Position numbers and translations under genes: made by a program | Shown here: one piece after another, positions 1 through 8,660 of the stretch | How the letters are laid out: the number at the start of each line of letters is the position of its first letter | How positions within the stretch are numbered: the first letter of the stretch is position 1 | DNA from: Neobacillus dielmonensis | GTDB taxonomy: Bacteria > Bacillota > Bacilli > Bacillales > Cytobacillaceae | Length of the DNA: 64,000 nucleotides | NCBI RefSeq assembly: GCF_000612665.1 | Contig: NZ_HG942073.1 | Coordinates: 43,341-107,340 of the forward strand | Direction: 5' to 3' | The notes under the pieces: generated by a model | The model's database searches: none | What the model was told of the DNA's origin: nothing | Seen by the model: the letters and a program-made list of their open reading frames with translations, nothing else

Positions 1-87
1 AACATTGAGCGAAGCAGAGCAGCCAGTAATCATGATAATTAGAGTAAGGGCTAGGGCGAGAAGACCAGCTTTATTCTTTAGTTTCAT
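1..87 (-). CDS. Lipoprotein, N-terminal part only (last visible gene of the Pel operon)
   Basis: Only the first 29 codons are inside the window; the gene continues past the left edge. The ATG at 87 follows a GGAGG ribosome site and overlaps the end of pelG by 17 bases, so it is translationally coupled to the operon. The visible residues are a short basic start (MKLKNK), a hydrophobic stretch and a lipobox ITGC with Cys at residue 23, so the product is exported and lipid-anchored. Inference: in some Pel loci the PelA hydrolase activity is a separate secreted protein, and a lipoprotein here would fit that, but nothing of the catalytic part can be read. Confidence 0.7.
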   Translation of the reverse strand, partial: MKLKNKAGLLALALTLIIMITGCSASLNV

Positions 88-1525
88 AACTTCCTCCAAC
101 ACCGTTTAATAAGTTTAATTTTTGTACGACTTTGGTGATAAATAGTTTTTCCTGCTTAACCATGATTGGGAGTGAACAGAAGGTATAGTAATTAAAGTTT
201 TTACTGTAATAGGAAATACGCTTTAATGCCAATACTAAGCCAATGAATCCGGCAAGAAAACAAGATAACCCATAGGTTTCGATTTTTGAAGTGATGATAG
301 TTAATAAAATATTTGCCAAGCAATAACTAGTAATCACAAATGCTGCACCTTTACGGTCATCAAAATACAATAATATTTGAATAATAATGAACATCATGAT
401 AAAGAAGTAATTCCCCACTGTAATAATATTAAAAATGTCAACTTGGTCAGTAGATAAAGGGAGCAACTTAGTGCCAATAGCAATGGAACAAATTGTAAAG
501 AACAACTGAAACTCCATAATCCAAGCAAACTCACGAGAAAGGATGCTGAACATTTTTGCTTGCGCATCTTTTATATCATTTAAAGACGATTGACCTAAAA
601 TTAAAGAATAGTAATTTTTATATTCATCATAAAAAGAGGTTTCTACTGCTACAACAAACATCACTATTGCTGGAAGTATGGTTAAGTAGGCATAAAAGAC
701 AGGGGTATCGTATATGGGTGCCATTACAAAGGTACTGCTTATAATTGTCTTTAAGTCTCCCCCCCAGACAATAAAACTATGACCGTACAGACCTAGTGAA
801 TAAAACAAGCCTACCAAAAATAGTGAAGGATACTTTTCCAAATATGTGAGAAAGTCAAAATAACGCAGGTTATTTTTAGGAAAATGTTCTTTAATACTTT
901 TAAAAAAGTACATAACAATCACAAAAAAACCAATATCCAAACAAATAAATATTCCCGTTGAACTGTTGATACCCAACCAAGTAAACCCCAATAAAATGAG
1001 TAAAGAAGATATCGCTGCCCCAACTGAAAATCCAACAATAATCTGGAGGTACTTTTTTATTGCGGAAATATATATTGAGAGAAGCCAAATAATAATCAAT
1101 TCAATATAAAATACATAAGAGAAAATCTTAAAAAATATCGGCAAAGGAGAAAATGAATAAAAAATGATCCCTGCAGCACCACCCAGCATAAGATTAATGG
1201 CTAGAATACCATATAAAGAAGATAAGATATTGTCCTGTTGCTCCTGGTAGATTTGATCAGCCAAATAGCGGGATAATAACATGGTGAATCCCCCCGTAAG
1301 GAGCTGTGAAAACACAAAGCTGTATAGTGTCCCACCAAGAAACATTTCTTTTTCGTAATATGGTGTATCCATTAACTCAAGCACGTATTCTGATAAGGTC
1401 ATTAATGTAATACATAGGACCATTGGACCGGCAATGACAATGGATGAAAAGGTAAAAGCTCTTATTTTGCCTAAAAAGCTATTATCCTTAAATAAATGCT
1501 TTAACTGGAAACCAATTCCTGCCAT
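71..1525 (-). CDS. pelG: PelG, Pel polysaccharide membrane transporter
   Basis: 484 residues, almost all transmembrane helices, opening with MAGIGFQLKHLF, the characteristic start of PelG. The family belongs to the MOP flippase superfamily and, with PelD, PelE and PelF, forms the inner-membrane complex that makes and translocates the galactosamine-rich Pel polymer. The length fits the family. The ATG lies 25 bases inside the end of pelF after an AGGTC ribosome site, so translation is coupled. The last membrane spans are followed by a short cytoplasmic tail. Confidence 0.9.
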   Translation of the reverse strand: MAGIGFQLKHLFKDNSFLGKIRAFTFSSIVIAGPMVLCITLMTLSEYVLELMDTPYYEKEMFLGGTLYSFVFSQLLTGGFTMLLSRYLADQIYQEQQDNILSSLYGILAINLMLGGAAGIIFYSFSPLPIFFKIFSYVFYIELIIIWLLSIYISAIKKYLQIIVGFSVGAAISSLLILLGFTWLGINSSTGIFICLDIGFFVIVMYFFKSIKEHFPKNNLRYFDFLTYLEKYPSLFLVGLFYSLGLYGHSFIVWGGDLKTIISSTFVMAPIYDTPVFYAYLTILPAIVMFVVAVETSFYDEYKNYYSLILGQSSLNDIKDAQAKMFSILSREFAWIMEFQLFFTICSIAIGTKLLPLSTDQVDIFNIITVGNYFFIMMFIIIQILLYFDDRKGAAFVITSYCLANILLTIITSKIETYGLSCFLAGFIGLVLALKRISYYSKNFNYYTFCSLPIMVKQEKLFITKVVQKLNLLNGVGGSYETKE

Positions 1526-2940
1526 TGTAAAGACCTCATGCTTTCGTAGATTTGTTTATATTGTTGGATAAACTTTTCTCTTGTATAAATTTGTTTTACT
1601 CGTTCCAAGCCATTTGCTCCCATTTCATAACAAAGGTTTGGGTTTTCGGCTAATCGAATAATCGCTTCTGCCATTTCCACATAATGCATAACAGGGACGA
1701 TGATCCCAGCTGATCCAATCCCATCATTGACACCGTAGAGTAGTTCCTTACAGCTGCCTACGTCCGTACTAACAAATGGTTTCCCACAGGCCATCCCTTC
1801 TAACAAAGCCAATGGCTGGCCTTCACTTATACTTGAAAGAACTAAAATATCCATTCGTCCAATATATTCTTTAATATTTACCGATCCGGTAAAATAGATA
1901 TCTTCCGCTCCAAGTGATTCTAGTAATTGTAAGCATTCCTCATAATACTCTGGGTCTTCCTCATATGGACCAAATATATAAAATCTTGCCTGCGAAACTG
2001 TCTTTTTTACAATGGAGAAACTTTGAATCATTGTCTTGATATCCTTGATTGGCACTACCCTGACAACAGCACCAACATTGACATAGGCGGCTTCTTCTGC
2101 CCCTTTTTGCGGCAAGTTACTGAAATCTTCCGGATTGACTCCATTAGGGATGATGGTTATTTTGTCTTCGCGGCAGCCTATTTCGGCCTGTATTTCTTTA
2201 TTTTTATTAAATAAGCTGATCACTTGGTTCGTGTTGGAATAGGCACAATGGGATAAGCTATAGAAATATTGAATCCACAAATCCTTAAAATACCCTTTGA
2301 TCCAATCGGATTTAATAATTTCTTCTTCTCTTTCTCTTGTATAAATGCCATGCTCAGTTAATAGATACGGTCTTTTATATAGATACTTTCCATAAGCCGC
2401 CACCATACCTGCATAACCAGTCGAAACACTATGGTATAGATCGGCTTCCGGAACAGGGTTTTTTAAAAGCCAAAATAACGGAAGCAGCATAGAGCGGACT
2501 GACCAAAATAACTCCGTAAATGGAATTTGCGAGTATCTCTCTAAACAAAGTTCATGGATAATATCAAAGAGGTCCCGACTCATAATAAAATTAGATATGG
2601 AACTCATTTTCCGGCTCCGAAAAAGGGAGAATAACAAATTCCAATCAGTCTGGTCTCTATTTAGTAACGATTTAATTACCCTTTTTTGGTCTTCATCCAA
2701 GCGAAACTCTTTGCCTGGTTCCCCAATTTCTGATATATAGGAATCCAAGAAAACTTCTCTTACTTCTATTAAGTTATCAGGTAATTTGTATTTAAATTTG
2801 CCACGCATTTTTTCTTGGGCTCCAATTGCAAAAATTATAAACTCATGCTCAGGCATATTGGTAATTAGCGTTTGTATCCAACTCGATACACCACCAGTTA
2901 CGTAGGGATACGAGCCTTCAGCAACAATACAAATCCTCAT
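1501..2940 (-). CDS. pelF: PelF, family-4 glycosyltransferase for Pel synthesis
   Basis: 479 residues with a GT-B fold. The N-terminal glycine loop with GGVSSW (about residues 16-21) and the C-terminal donor-binding segment EGQPLALLEGMACGKP (about residues 370-386, with the two Glu of the GT4 E-x7-E motif) are intact. PelF is the cytosolic transferase that builds Pel, probably from a UDP-N-acetylhexosamine. The length is close to that of other PelF proteins. Its ATG overlaps the pelA stop by one base (TAATG) and its 3' end overlaps pelG, typical of a tightly coupled operon. Confidence 0.92.
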   Translation of the reverse strand: MRICIVAEGSYPYVTGGVSSWIQTLITNMPEHEFIIFAIGAQEKMRGKFKYKLPDNLIEVREVFLDSYISEIGEPGKEFRLDEDQKRVIKSLLNRDQTDWNLLFSLFRSRKMSSISNFIMSRDLFDIIHELCLERYSQIPFTELFWSVRSMLLPLFWLLKNPVPEADLYHSVSTGYAGMVAAYGKYLYKRPYLLTEHGIYTREREEEIIKSDWIKGYFKDLWIQYFYSLSHCAYSNTNQVISLFNKNKEIQAEIGCREDKITIIPNGVNPEDFSNLPQKGAEEAAYVNVGAVVRVVPIKDIKTMIQSFSIVKKTVSQARFYIFGPYEEDPEYYEECLQLLESLGAEDIYFTGSVNIKEYIGRMDILVLSSISEGQPLALLEGMACGKPFVSTDVGSCKELLYGVNDGIGSAGIIVPVMHYVEMAEAIIRLAENPNLCYEMGANGLERVKQIYTREKFIQQYKQIYESMRSLQWQELVSS

Positions 2941-4772
2941 TACTTACCCTCCAGTTGAATGACTAGCTTGTTATCTTTTGCATGTACCAGATATCGATCA
3001 TCACTGACCTTCTCTACTTCACAATTCTTACTGCTTAGTATGGATTTTTCCGTTCGGAGCAGAAAATCCAGGCTTCCGGAAAAATTATTAATATTTACAG
3101 TTAATTTACTATCTTTCTCAGTAATAAATATTTCTGACTGTGAATAATTTTTTAGTTTTTCTGCGCTTTCAGAAGCGGTCGTGCTTTTCATCCATGGATA
3201 TTTCTTCTTCACATCATGCATCATTTGTCCAAATTGCTCTGAAAGTACGCTCCAACTGTCGCCTTTATTTCGGTCTTTATCCAGCACATCGTCCGGATGA
3301 ATAAAATGAGAAAATGATCCAAACATAGTTGCTGAAGCTGCGGTCATCCATTTATTGTTGTCCGAATAATGGTAATCGGAAGTTAACCGTGGAAGCTCAA
3401 TAAACTCATCTCCAATTTCATATTCTTGCACATAGGAGACCTGCTCCTCATCTTGAATGTATAAAGAAGCTAAAATATCAATAGATGGAATTGCTTCTTT
3501 GATGGCCTGTTTCCCTTCTTCACTTAAAATATTAGATGGTGGTACGTAAGTATGCAGGGTATAATTAGGAAAAATGCTATCAAAGTAGTCCTTAGCTTCT
3601 TTGAGTGAGTCTGCCATATCTTTTTCACTTTTCCATGCTTTGTATTCTAATGACTCAACTTGATCTTGGTCTGTTGTCAAGGATTGATGGTTATATCCAT
3701 GTACTCCTATTTCGCCCCCCAGTTTGATCAAATCCCGCCCAAAGGTTTTTAATGTTTCTATTCCAATCCTGTCCTCAAATGGACCGGTAGTTTTGTTATT
3801 ATAAGTTTCGATTAGCACTCCTGTATATTTCACATCTTCTTTAGTTCCGATTTGTTCAATATCCGGCCACCATATATCACGGAAAAATGTTGAAATATTG
3901 CGTCTATACTGTTTATAAATATCTTCATTATAGCCTTCCGGAAAAGGTGCCGGAAAATCATCAATATAGACCACCTTAGAATTCATTATCGGGTATATAA
4001 AATCACCATTTAAATAACTTAATGCCCCAACAATAAATCCGCGGTTCAGTTTATCACCGAGCATCGTACCATTAAACACCATAAAGGTCCCTTTACCATA
4101 GGCTGTACTCCATAGCAACGGTACATTTTTGAGGGAAGAAGCCAACACTTTACTGGAAGAATTGATTTGAACAGGTAAAGTGCTGTTAACAAGAAAATTA
4201 TCCTTAACCTTCAAGTTATTTCCCTTTAACAGAATATCAGAAACAAGCTTTATTCCTTCAATGGTCTCATATTCATTACCTAATTCGTAAATACCCAGTT
4301 TACGATAAATAGTAAAAAAACCATCCGTTAGTTCTGGCCGGACTTCGAAGAAGACCTCCCCGCCTTGATATACATAATTCGTTATGAAATTAATATCATT
4401 GACTTTTTCTAAAGATGAAAAGGCAATGATAATATTTTTATATTTTGACAGATCCTCAGGCAGATCCGACACCTGGACTACCTCTAAGTTCTTTTTTATA
4501 TACTCAAATGTTTTTTCATTATTATTTTTTAATGCCACACTATCCGAATCTTCCGGGTCATAAACTAAAAGATACTCATCACTGTTAAACTGCTCCGCTT
4601 CTTTTGCCGAAAGAGCAGAAGTAGGTTTTGTTGTATGATCGTTTAAATTTCCATTGCCAGTATTCAATTGTAAAACATAATTAGAACGGGCCAATTGAAT
4701 TACAATTCCAAAAAGAAATAAAAAGACGATGATTATAATGATGTTCTTACTGATTTTAAATTCATATCCCAC
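2940..4772 (-). CDS. pelA: PelA-type membrane-anchored polysaccharide deacetylase (DUF2194-like)
   Basis: 610 residues. A single membrane span near residues 10-28 anchors the protein. The first 250 residues look like a Rossmann-like or glutamine-amidotransferase-like module, and the second half carries a carbohydrate-esterase deacetylase domain: the metal and base motif VVYIDDFPAP near residue 268 and HGYNHQ near residue 357. A C-terminal beta-rich tail follows. This matches the deacetylase half of PelA as found in Gram-positive loci; the glycoside hydrolase half of Pseudomonas PelA is absent. It would partly de-N-acetylate Pel outside the membrane. GTG start after GGAGGAAAAAA. It lies between pelE and pelF with a 10-base gap to pelE. 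Confidence 0.85.
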   Translation of the reverse strand: MGYEFKISKNIIIIIVFLFLFGIVIQLARSNYVLQLNTGNGNLNDHTTKPTSALSAKEAEQFNSDEYLLVYDPEDSDSVALKNNNEKTFEYIKKNLEVVQVSDLPEDLSKYKNIIIAFSSLEKVNDINFITNYVYQGGEVFFEVRPELTDGFFTIYRKLGIYELGNEYETIEGIKLVSDILLKGNNLKVKDNFLVNSTLPVQINSSSKVLASSLKNVPLLWSTAYGKGTFMVFNGTMLGDKLNRGFIVGALSYLNGDFIYPIMNSKVVYIDDFPAPFPEGYNEDIYKQYRRNISTFFRDIWWPDIEQIGTKEDVKYTGVLIETYNNKTTGPFEDRIGIETLKTFGRDLIKLGGEIGVHGYNHQSLTTDQDQVESLEYKAWKSEKDMADSLKEAKDYFDSIFPNYTLHTYVPPSNILSEEGKQAIKEAIPSIDILASLYIQDEEQVSYVQEYEIGDEFIELPRLTSDYHYSDNNKWMTAASATMFGSFSHFIHPDDVLDKDRNKGDSWSVLSEQFGQMMHDVKKKYPWMKSTTASESAEKLKNYSQSEIFITEKDSKLTVNINNFSGSLDFLLRTEKSILSSKNCEVEKVSDDRYLVHAKDNKLVIQLEGK

Positions 4773-4782
4773 TTTTTTCCTC

Positions 4783-5670
4783 CTACAACCAGAAGCGTAT
4801 GAGACTCAATCCCTGAGCGGATAACTTTACAGGTTGTTTTTTTAAAGTTGTAAGAATGTCTTGTAATTTCTGTGAGTTCGAAAGTTTATATTGCAATTTC
4901 ATGGCAGTAATATAAGCCATTTCATCATTTGGATATTCGGCTAAAAATTTTTCGCAGAAGTAAGCAGCCTTATCGTATGCCCTCAGATTTAGGTCACAAT
5001 CGATTTTATCGATATAATGTTGTTTTTGGCTTTGTTCACTTAAGAGGATTCTTTCTAAGACGGAAGACTGAAGGGACTGGTATTGCTTATAGGTCCCTTC
5101 ATCTAAAAAACCGCTATTTATATACGTTTTAATCACTTCCGCATACGATATGAGGACTTCAGGATCATTCGGCCTTTCCTCTAATACAGATGCTAATTCT
5201 TGAATAGAATTCATCAGCTTCCGCTTCATTTCCATAATCGCGGTAGCTGCATAGTGTGATGTTTCGGAATCATCACATTTTAGGGCTTTTTCGAGTACGA
5301 TCGGGTTACCAATTGAGTTTTCCTTTAAACTATGAATCATCAACTTCCTTTTAATACTATTATCATTTAGCAGCAGTGCTTCTTGGATGGGTACGAAATT
5401 GATTTCACTCTCAACGTCAATGGTTTTATACAGGCTGATCTCGCCTTCAATGACTGTTATGGGTTCATCATTACCATCATGTGTGGATCGTGGTTGAGAA
5501 TTATCGGACTTGATGGGTTTAAACAAATAAACCACAAGTAAGAATCCCAAAAACGGAAAAAAAGTGATTAATAAAGATTTTATTAAAATATTTTCCTTTT
5601 TCCGCCTGATACCAACAACCGCGTATCCAATACATACTAAAAAGTAGAATAGAACAAGAATTTTAAACAT
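4783..5670 (-). CDS. pelE: PelE-like membrane protein with helical repeats
   Basis: 295 residues from the ATG at 5670, chosen because AAGGAAG precedes it; the start overlaps the pelD stop by 8 bases. Two membrane helices lie in the first 55 residues (ILVLFYFLVCIGYAVVGI and SLLITFFPFLGFLLVVYLF), followed by a polar linker and a long alpha-helical region that reads as TPR-like repeats (for example LASVLEERPNDPEVLISYAE). That layout is typical of PelE, which bridges PelD and the rest of the synthase. The call rests partly on position, because PelE sequences diverge strongly. Confidence 0.8.
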   Translation of the reverse strand: MFKILVLFYFLVCIGYAVVGIRRKKENILIKSLLITFFPFLGFLLVVYLFKPIKSDNSQPRSTHDGNDEPITVIEGEISLYKTIDVESEINFVPIQEALLLNDNSIKRKLMIHSLKENSIGNPIVLEKALKCDDSETSHYAATAIMEMKRKLMNSIQELASVLEERPNDPEVLISYAEVIKTYINSGFLDEGTYKQYQSLQSSVLERILLSEQSQKQHYIDKIDCDLNLRAYDKAAYFCEKFLAEYPNDEMAYITAMKLQYKLSNSQKLQDILTTLKKQPVKLSAQGLSLIRFWL

Positions 5671-6592
5671 AGGCTTCTTCCTTATTATCAAAAAGTTTAT
5701 TCTTTCTACTATTATCAGAAGTTAATAATTGTTCATGTTCAAATGCACGGGTGAGAGCTGAAGAGATCAGGTTTGCTGTGACAAACAATAAATTTTGGTA
5801 GGATAATGTCAAGTATTCAAATTCGGGATTATATAGACCTACTACTCCAATCACCTGGCCCTTAATCGAAATGGGTGCCACCAGCGTTGGCAGATTCGGA
5901 TCTAAATCCTTATTGATCTTTACTGTATTTTTTTCAATCGCTTCAAGCAAAGTGTTTTGTTTCCTAATTTCCAATGAAGCAGGTACCACCAATGCAGTGG
6001 ATTTCTCTACTAATCCCAAAGTCTTCTCGGAATAATCCAGCAGATATAAGGCAGCTCCACTTGTTTTCATAATTTTTTCCAAAATGGTAATAGAAGAAGA
6101 GTAAATGACGGAACGGTCTAAGCTGTTTAAATCCTTCATTACTTCGTAAACAGTTGCAATGCTGTTATTTGTATATAAAACTTGATCCTGTAATTCATTT
6201 TTCACAAATAATGTATCCTTATATAATGATGTTAAGGTTTCAAGTTTTTCTTGAATGGATTCCATCTCAGAGCGAGAGTTTTGAACCATTTTTTCTTTTT
6301 TCTCTAAAACATATCCCATTGATAATCCAATAAAGATATATAGCCCTATGTGAACTAAGGTAGTATGGTCTATTAGCTGTGAGATGATTTCCTGACCATT
6401 GAGTATATTTTGGTAAAAGAACCACACGGAAGCTAACCCAATAGATAAAATGGATTGACTTCTTCCGAATAAAAATGAGGCAGTGACAATATAGAAGAGT
6501 CGATAATCTAGGAGGTTGAGTGAATTATCTAGTAAAGAGCTGATTACGATCATTGAAAGGAAAACTGCCAGGTTTTCAATATATGGTATCAA
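5663..6592 (-). CDS. pelD: PelD-like membrane protein with GAF domain, no GGDEF domain seen
   Basis: 309 residues. Several membrane helices fill residues 1-95, then a coiled coil (EKKEKMVQNSRSEMESIQEK) and one GAF domain (about residues 135-285). The protein stops after the GAF domain. Pseudomonas PelD continues into a degenerate GGDEF domain that binds c-di-GMP through an RxxD site; I see no such domain or motif. The start is a TTG at 6592 with no clear ribosome site, so a later start, such as the ATG at 6553, is possible. It lies 29 bases after the epimerase gene and overlaps pelE. The assignment rests on membrane-plus-GAF layout and on the pelEAFG genes beside it. Confidence 0.75.
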   Translation of the reverse strand: MIPYIENLAVFLSMIVISSLLDNSLNLLDYRLFYIVTASFLFGRSQSILSIGLASVWFFYQNILNGQEIISQLIDHTTLVHIGLYIFIGLSMGYVLEKKEKMVQNSRSEMESIQEKLETLTSLYKDTLFVKNELQDQVLYTNNSIATVYEVMKDLNSLDRSVIYSSSITILEKIMKTSGAALYLLDYSEKTLGLVEKSTALVVPASLEIRKQNTLLEAIEKNTVKINKDLDPNLPTLVAPISIKGQVIGVVGLYNPEFEYLTLSYQNLLFVTANLISSALTRAFEHEQLLTSDNSRKNKLFDNKEEAYV

Positions 6593-6621
6593 CGGTCGGA
6601 AAACTACTCGCTTTTTTGACT

Positions 6622-7566
6622 TTATTTGATTCGTACTTTCCCTTTTTTTTTTTCACTATTTGCATGAAACCATTGATACGTTTTCTCTAAACCCTCTTGA
6701 AAGTTATGGAAGGGAACCCAGTCAAGGTCCTTCTTAATTTTTTTATTATCCAATCTAGAATGTTTTATATCGCCTTTTTTGGAAGGGCCATAAATTACTT
6801 CTTTTACATCTGTTAACATTTCAAGACTAGCAATAAAGTCATTGACGCTTGTTTCTGTATTCGTTGAAAGATTGTAAACCCCTGCCAAATCATATTCGAC
6901 AGCGCGATAGATCGCGAATGCTACATCCTCTACATAGATAAAGTCCCTAGTTTGCCCTCCATCTCCAAATACACGTAAAGGTTCTTCTTCAAGTACGTTG
7001 TTAATAAAGATAGATATAACTCCACCTTCTCCGACTGTTCCCTGTTTTGGACCATAGACATTTGAGAATCGAAAACAAAGTGTTTCCACGCCGTACACTT
7101 CACTCCACTTTTTGCAGTAGAGCTCACCGACCCATTTATTGATACCGTATGGGGATAGCGGATCACAGGCAGAATCTTCTTTTAATGGTATTTCAGTATT
7201 ATTTCCGTAAACTGCAGCAGATGAAGCAAATACAACCTTTTTCACTTTATATTTATTTGAAAGTTGAAGTATATTGGCGAGACCTAAAACATTTGATTGG
7301 GTATCGAGGTAAGGGTCCCCCATTGATGTCCCGACATTAACCTGGGCTGCCAGATGAACAACAACATCAAATCGATTAGATTCGAAGACAGCTTCACATG
7401 TAGGATCCTCAACGTTTTTTTCAAAAAATTTGTGTTTGAACTGGACGTTTTCCTTATTCCCTGTCGATAGATTATCAATTATATAAACTTCATGACCTTC
7501 CTTATAAAACCTCTCCGCTACAAAGGAACCAATAAATCCGTAACCACCTGTTACAAGCACTCTCAT
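6622..7566 (-). CDS. NAD-dependent UDP-sugar epimerase (GalE/PelX-like)
   Basis: 314 residues of the extended short-chain dehydrogenase family. The NAD-binding motif GGYGFIGS is at residues 7-14; the catalytic Tyr-Lys pair lies in SPYGINKWVGE near residue 145; the C-terminal half has FGDGGQTRDFIYVEDV typical of UDP-sugar epimerases. Many pel loci carry a UDP-GlcNAc C4-epimerase that supplies UDP-GalNAc, and that is the likely role here. ATG preceded by AGGTG. It stands between the regulator and pelD in the same orientation. Substrate specificity cannot be read from the sequence. Confidence 0.85.
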   Translation of the reverse strand: MRVLVTGGYGFIGSFVAERFYKEGHEVYIIDNLSTGNKENVQFKHKFFEKNVEDPTCEAVFESNRFDVVVHLAAQVNVGTSMGDPYLDTQSNVLGLANILQLSNKYKVKKVVFASSAAVYGNNTEIPLKEDSACDPLSPYGINKWVGELYCKKWSEVYGVETLCFRFSNVYGPKQGTVGEGGVISIFINNVLEEEPLRVFGDGGQTRDFIYVEDVAFAIYRAVEYDLAGVYNLSTNTETSVNDFIASLEMLTDVKEVIYGPSKKGDIKHSRLDNKKIKKDLDWVPFHNFQEGLEKTYQWFHANSEKKKGKVRIK

Positions 7567-7601
7567 GCTAACACCTCTGCGTATTTTTTAGTTGTACTTT
7601 G

Positions 7602-7943
7602 TCACTTTTTGGATATTCCGTTTTTTATTGCCTGGTTAATCTCCCTTAAATCCTCCTCATCAATCAATCCAGCCTCAAGGGCAGTATTAATCAAGTTACT
7701 CCAGTCTTTAATAGGTTCTTTTTTGGCATAAGGTTTGGAAATTAGACTTTCTGGACTTAAAAGGTTTTTGATATCTACGTCTAAAGCCGCTGCAATCTTT
7801 GCCAACACCTCAATCGATGGATTCGCTTGGATACTTCTTTCAATATGACTTAGGTAGGATTTTGAGATCTCTGTTTTTTTAGCCAGTTGAGTCAGAGTTA
7901 GATTTCTTTCATGCCGTAATTGCTGGATTTTTGTCCCTAACAT
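7602..7943 (-). CDS. SinR-like XRE repressor heading the Pel operon
   Basis: 113 residues. An N-terminal helix-turn-helix of the XRE family (TLTQLAKKTEISKSYLSHIE, about residues 16-35) is followed by a short C-terminal helical domain, DWSNLINTALEAGLIDEEDL, closely resembling the SinR/SinI interaction helices. B. subtilis SinR represses the eps matrix operon by binding GTTCTYT boxes and is antagonised by SinI. Here a SinR-box palindrome overlaps the -35 of the gene's own promoter, pointing to autoregulation and operon control. Start ATG with GGAGG 11 bases upstream; 35 bases separate it from the epimerase gene. Confidence 0.85.
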   Translation of the reverse strand: MLGTKIQQLRHERNLTLTQLAKKTEISKSYLSHIERSIQANPSIEVLAKIAAALDVDIKNLLSPESLISKPYAKKEPIKDWSNLINTALEAGLIDEEDLREINQAIKNGISKK

Positions 7944-7990
7944 AAAATAATGAGCCTCCTATAATAAATTCCACTCCTTTCACCTAAAAC

Positions 7991-8019
7991 ATTATAACGA
8001 ACATTTTGTTCCTTGTAAA
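7991..8019 (-). promoter_or_regulatory. Sigma-A promoter of the SinR-like/Pel operon
   Basis: On the minus strand a TTTACA -35 (8014-8019) and a TATAAT -10 (7991-7996) are separated by exactly 17 bases. The coding start is about 48 bases downstream of the -10. Confidence 0.7.
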
Positions 8020-8023
8020 GAAC
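8008..8023. promoter_or_regulatory. SinR-box-like operator over the Pel promoter -35
   Basis: GTTCCTTGTAAAGAAC, an imperfect palindrome; its minus-strand reading begins GTTCTTT, an exact fit to the SinR consensus GTTCTYT. It covers the -35 hexamer, so a bound repressor would block RNA polymerase. Confidence 0.6.
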
Positions 8024-8180
8024 AATAAAGGTAAAAAAAACCCTTTAGTTTTTAACAAATACTATAATGTTTATTACTATTTTTCTAGATTATATATGGG
8101 AGATATTTACTATTACCTGGTTAAACAAATGCTTAATAATAGATTGAATACATATGGTTGATCTAAAGAAGCTTTACCAT

Positions 8181-8321
8181 TTAGTTTAATTTCCTTTTTC
8201 TATAATTTATGGCACTTTCAATGATTTGTTTAATCTCTAAAAGCTGTTCCTTTGTTGCATCCTGTTTAATGTAACGAACTGTTTTTTTTATTGTTTTAGG
8301 AAATTCGTCCCTACATTTCAT
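8181..8321 (-). CDS. Small basic protein of unknown function upstream of the SinR-like gene
   Basis: 46 residues, read from an ATG at 8321 after a strong AAGGAG ribosome site. The sequence is highly charged with predicted helices (MKCRDEFPKTIKKT; TKEQLLEIKQIIESAINYR). I do not recognise the family. It does not contain the SinI helix pattern of the SinR domain, so it should not be called SinI. A SinR-box palindrome lies 56 bases upstream, and the gene sits directly ahead of the SinR-like repressor in the same direction, which suggests it belongs to the same regulon. An antirepressor role is only a guess. Confidence 0.6.
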   Translation of the reverse strand: MKCRDEFPKTIKKTVRYIKQDATKEQLLEIKQIIESAINYRKRKLN

Positions 8322-8376
8322 TATCACAGCTCCTTGTGAAATATAAATTATTTACAGGTATATATAGCATAGTTTT

Positions 8377-8392
8377 GTTCTGTATATAGAAC
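8377..8392. promoter_or_regulatory. Second SinR-box-like operator
   Basis: GTTCTGTATATAGAAC, a near-perfect inverted repeat whose arms match the GTTCT...AGAAC arrangement of known SinR operators. It lies in the AT-rich region upstream of the 46-residue gene and before the methionine promoter region. Confidence 0.55.
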
Positions 8393-8460
8393 GATTATTT
8401 ATATAATACATCTGCCATTACTTACCGTCAACTACTTTTTCCATTATTGTGTTAAAGTCA

Positions 8461-8495
8461 TTGACACCCGTGCCCTCTTGTAGTAATTTTATAAT
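8461..8495 (+). promoter_or_regulatory. Probable promoter of the methionine operon
   Basis: TTGACA at 8461-8466 with TAATTT 17 bases later (8484-8489); a TATAAT at 8490-8495 is too far away to pair with that -35. The S-box leader starts about 30 bases downstream. Confidence 0.45.
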
Positions 8496-8520
8496 AATCT
8501 AATAAAACAAAATATTGGAT

Positions 8521-8640
8521 TCTTATCAAGAGAGGTTGAGGGAAGGGCCCGATGACACCTCAGCAACCTTCAATGGGATTTTCATTGAAAAGGTGCTAAG
8601 TCCTGCAAATTACTCGGTAGTTTGCAAGATAAGAAGAATG
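8521..8640 (+). ncRNA. S-box (SAM-I) riboswitch
   Basis: The leader has the conserved S-box blocks in order: CTTATCAAGAGAGGTTGAGG at the 5' side of P1/P2, GGGCCCGATGACACCTCAGCAACC, the P3 hairpin (CAATGGGATTTTCATTG), AAGGTGCTAAGTCCTGCA, a P4 hairpin and the closing GATAAGAAG. SAM binding stabilises P1 and allows the downstream terminator to form. It precedes metI, yitJ and metH, the expected targets. Confidence 0.95.
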
Positions 8641-8660
8641 ACAATTGGCCGTGATTTACA

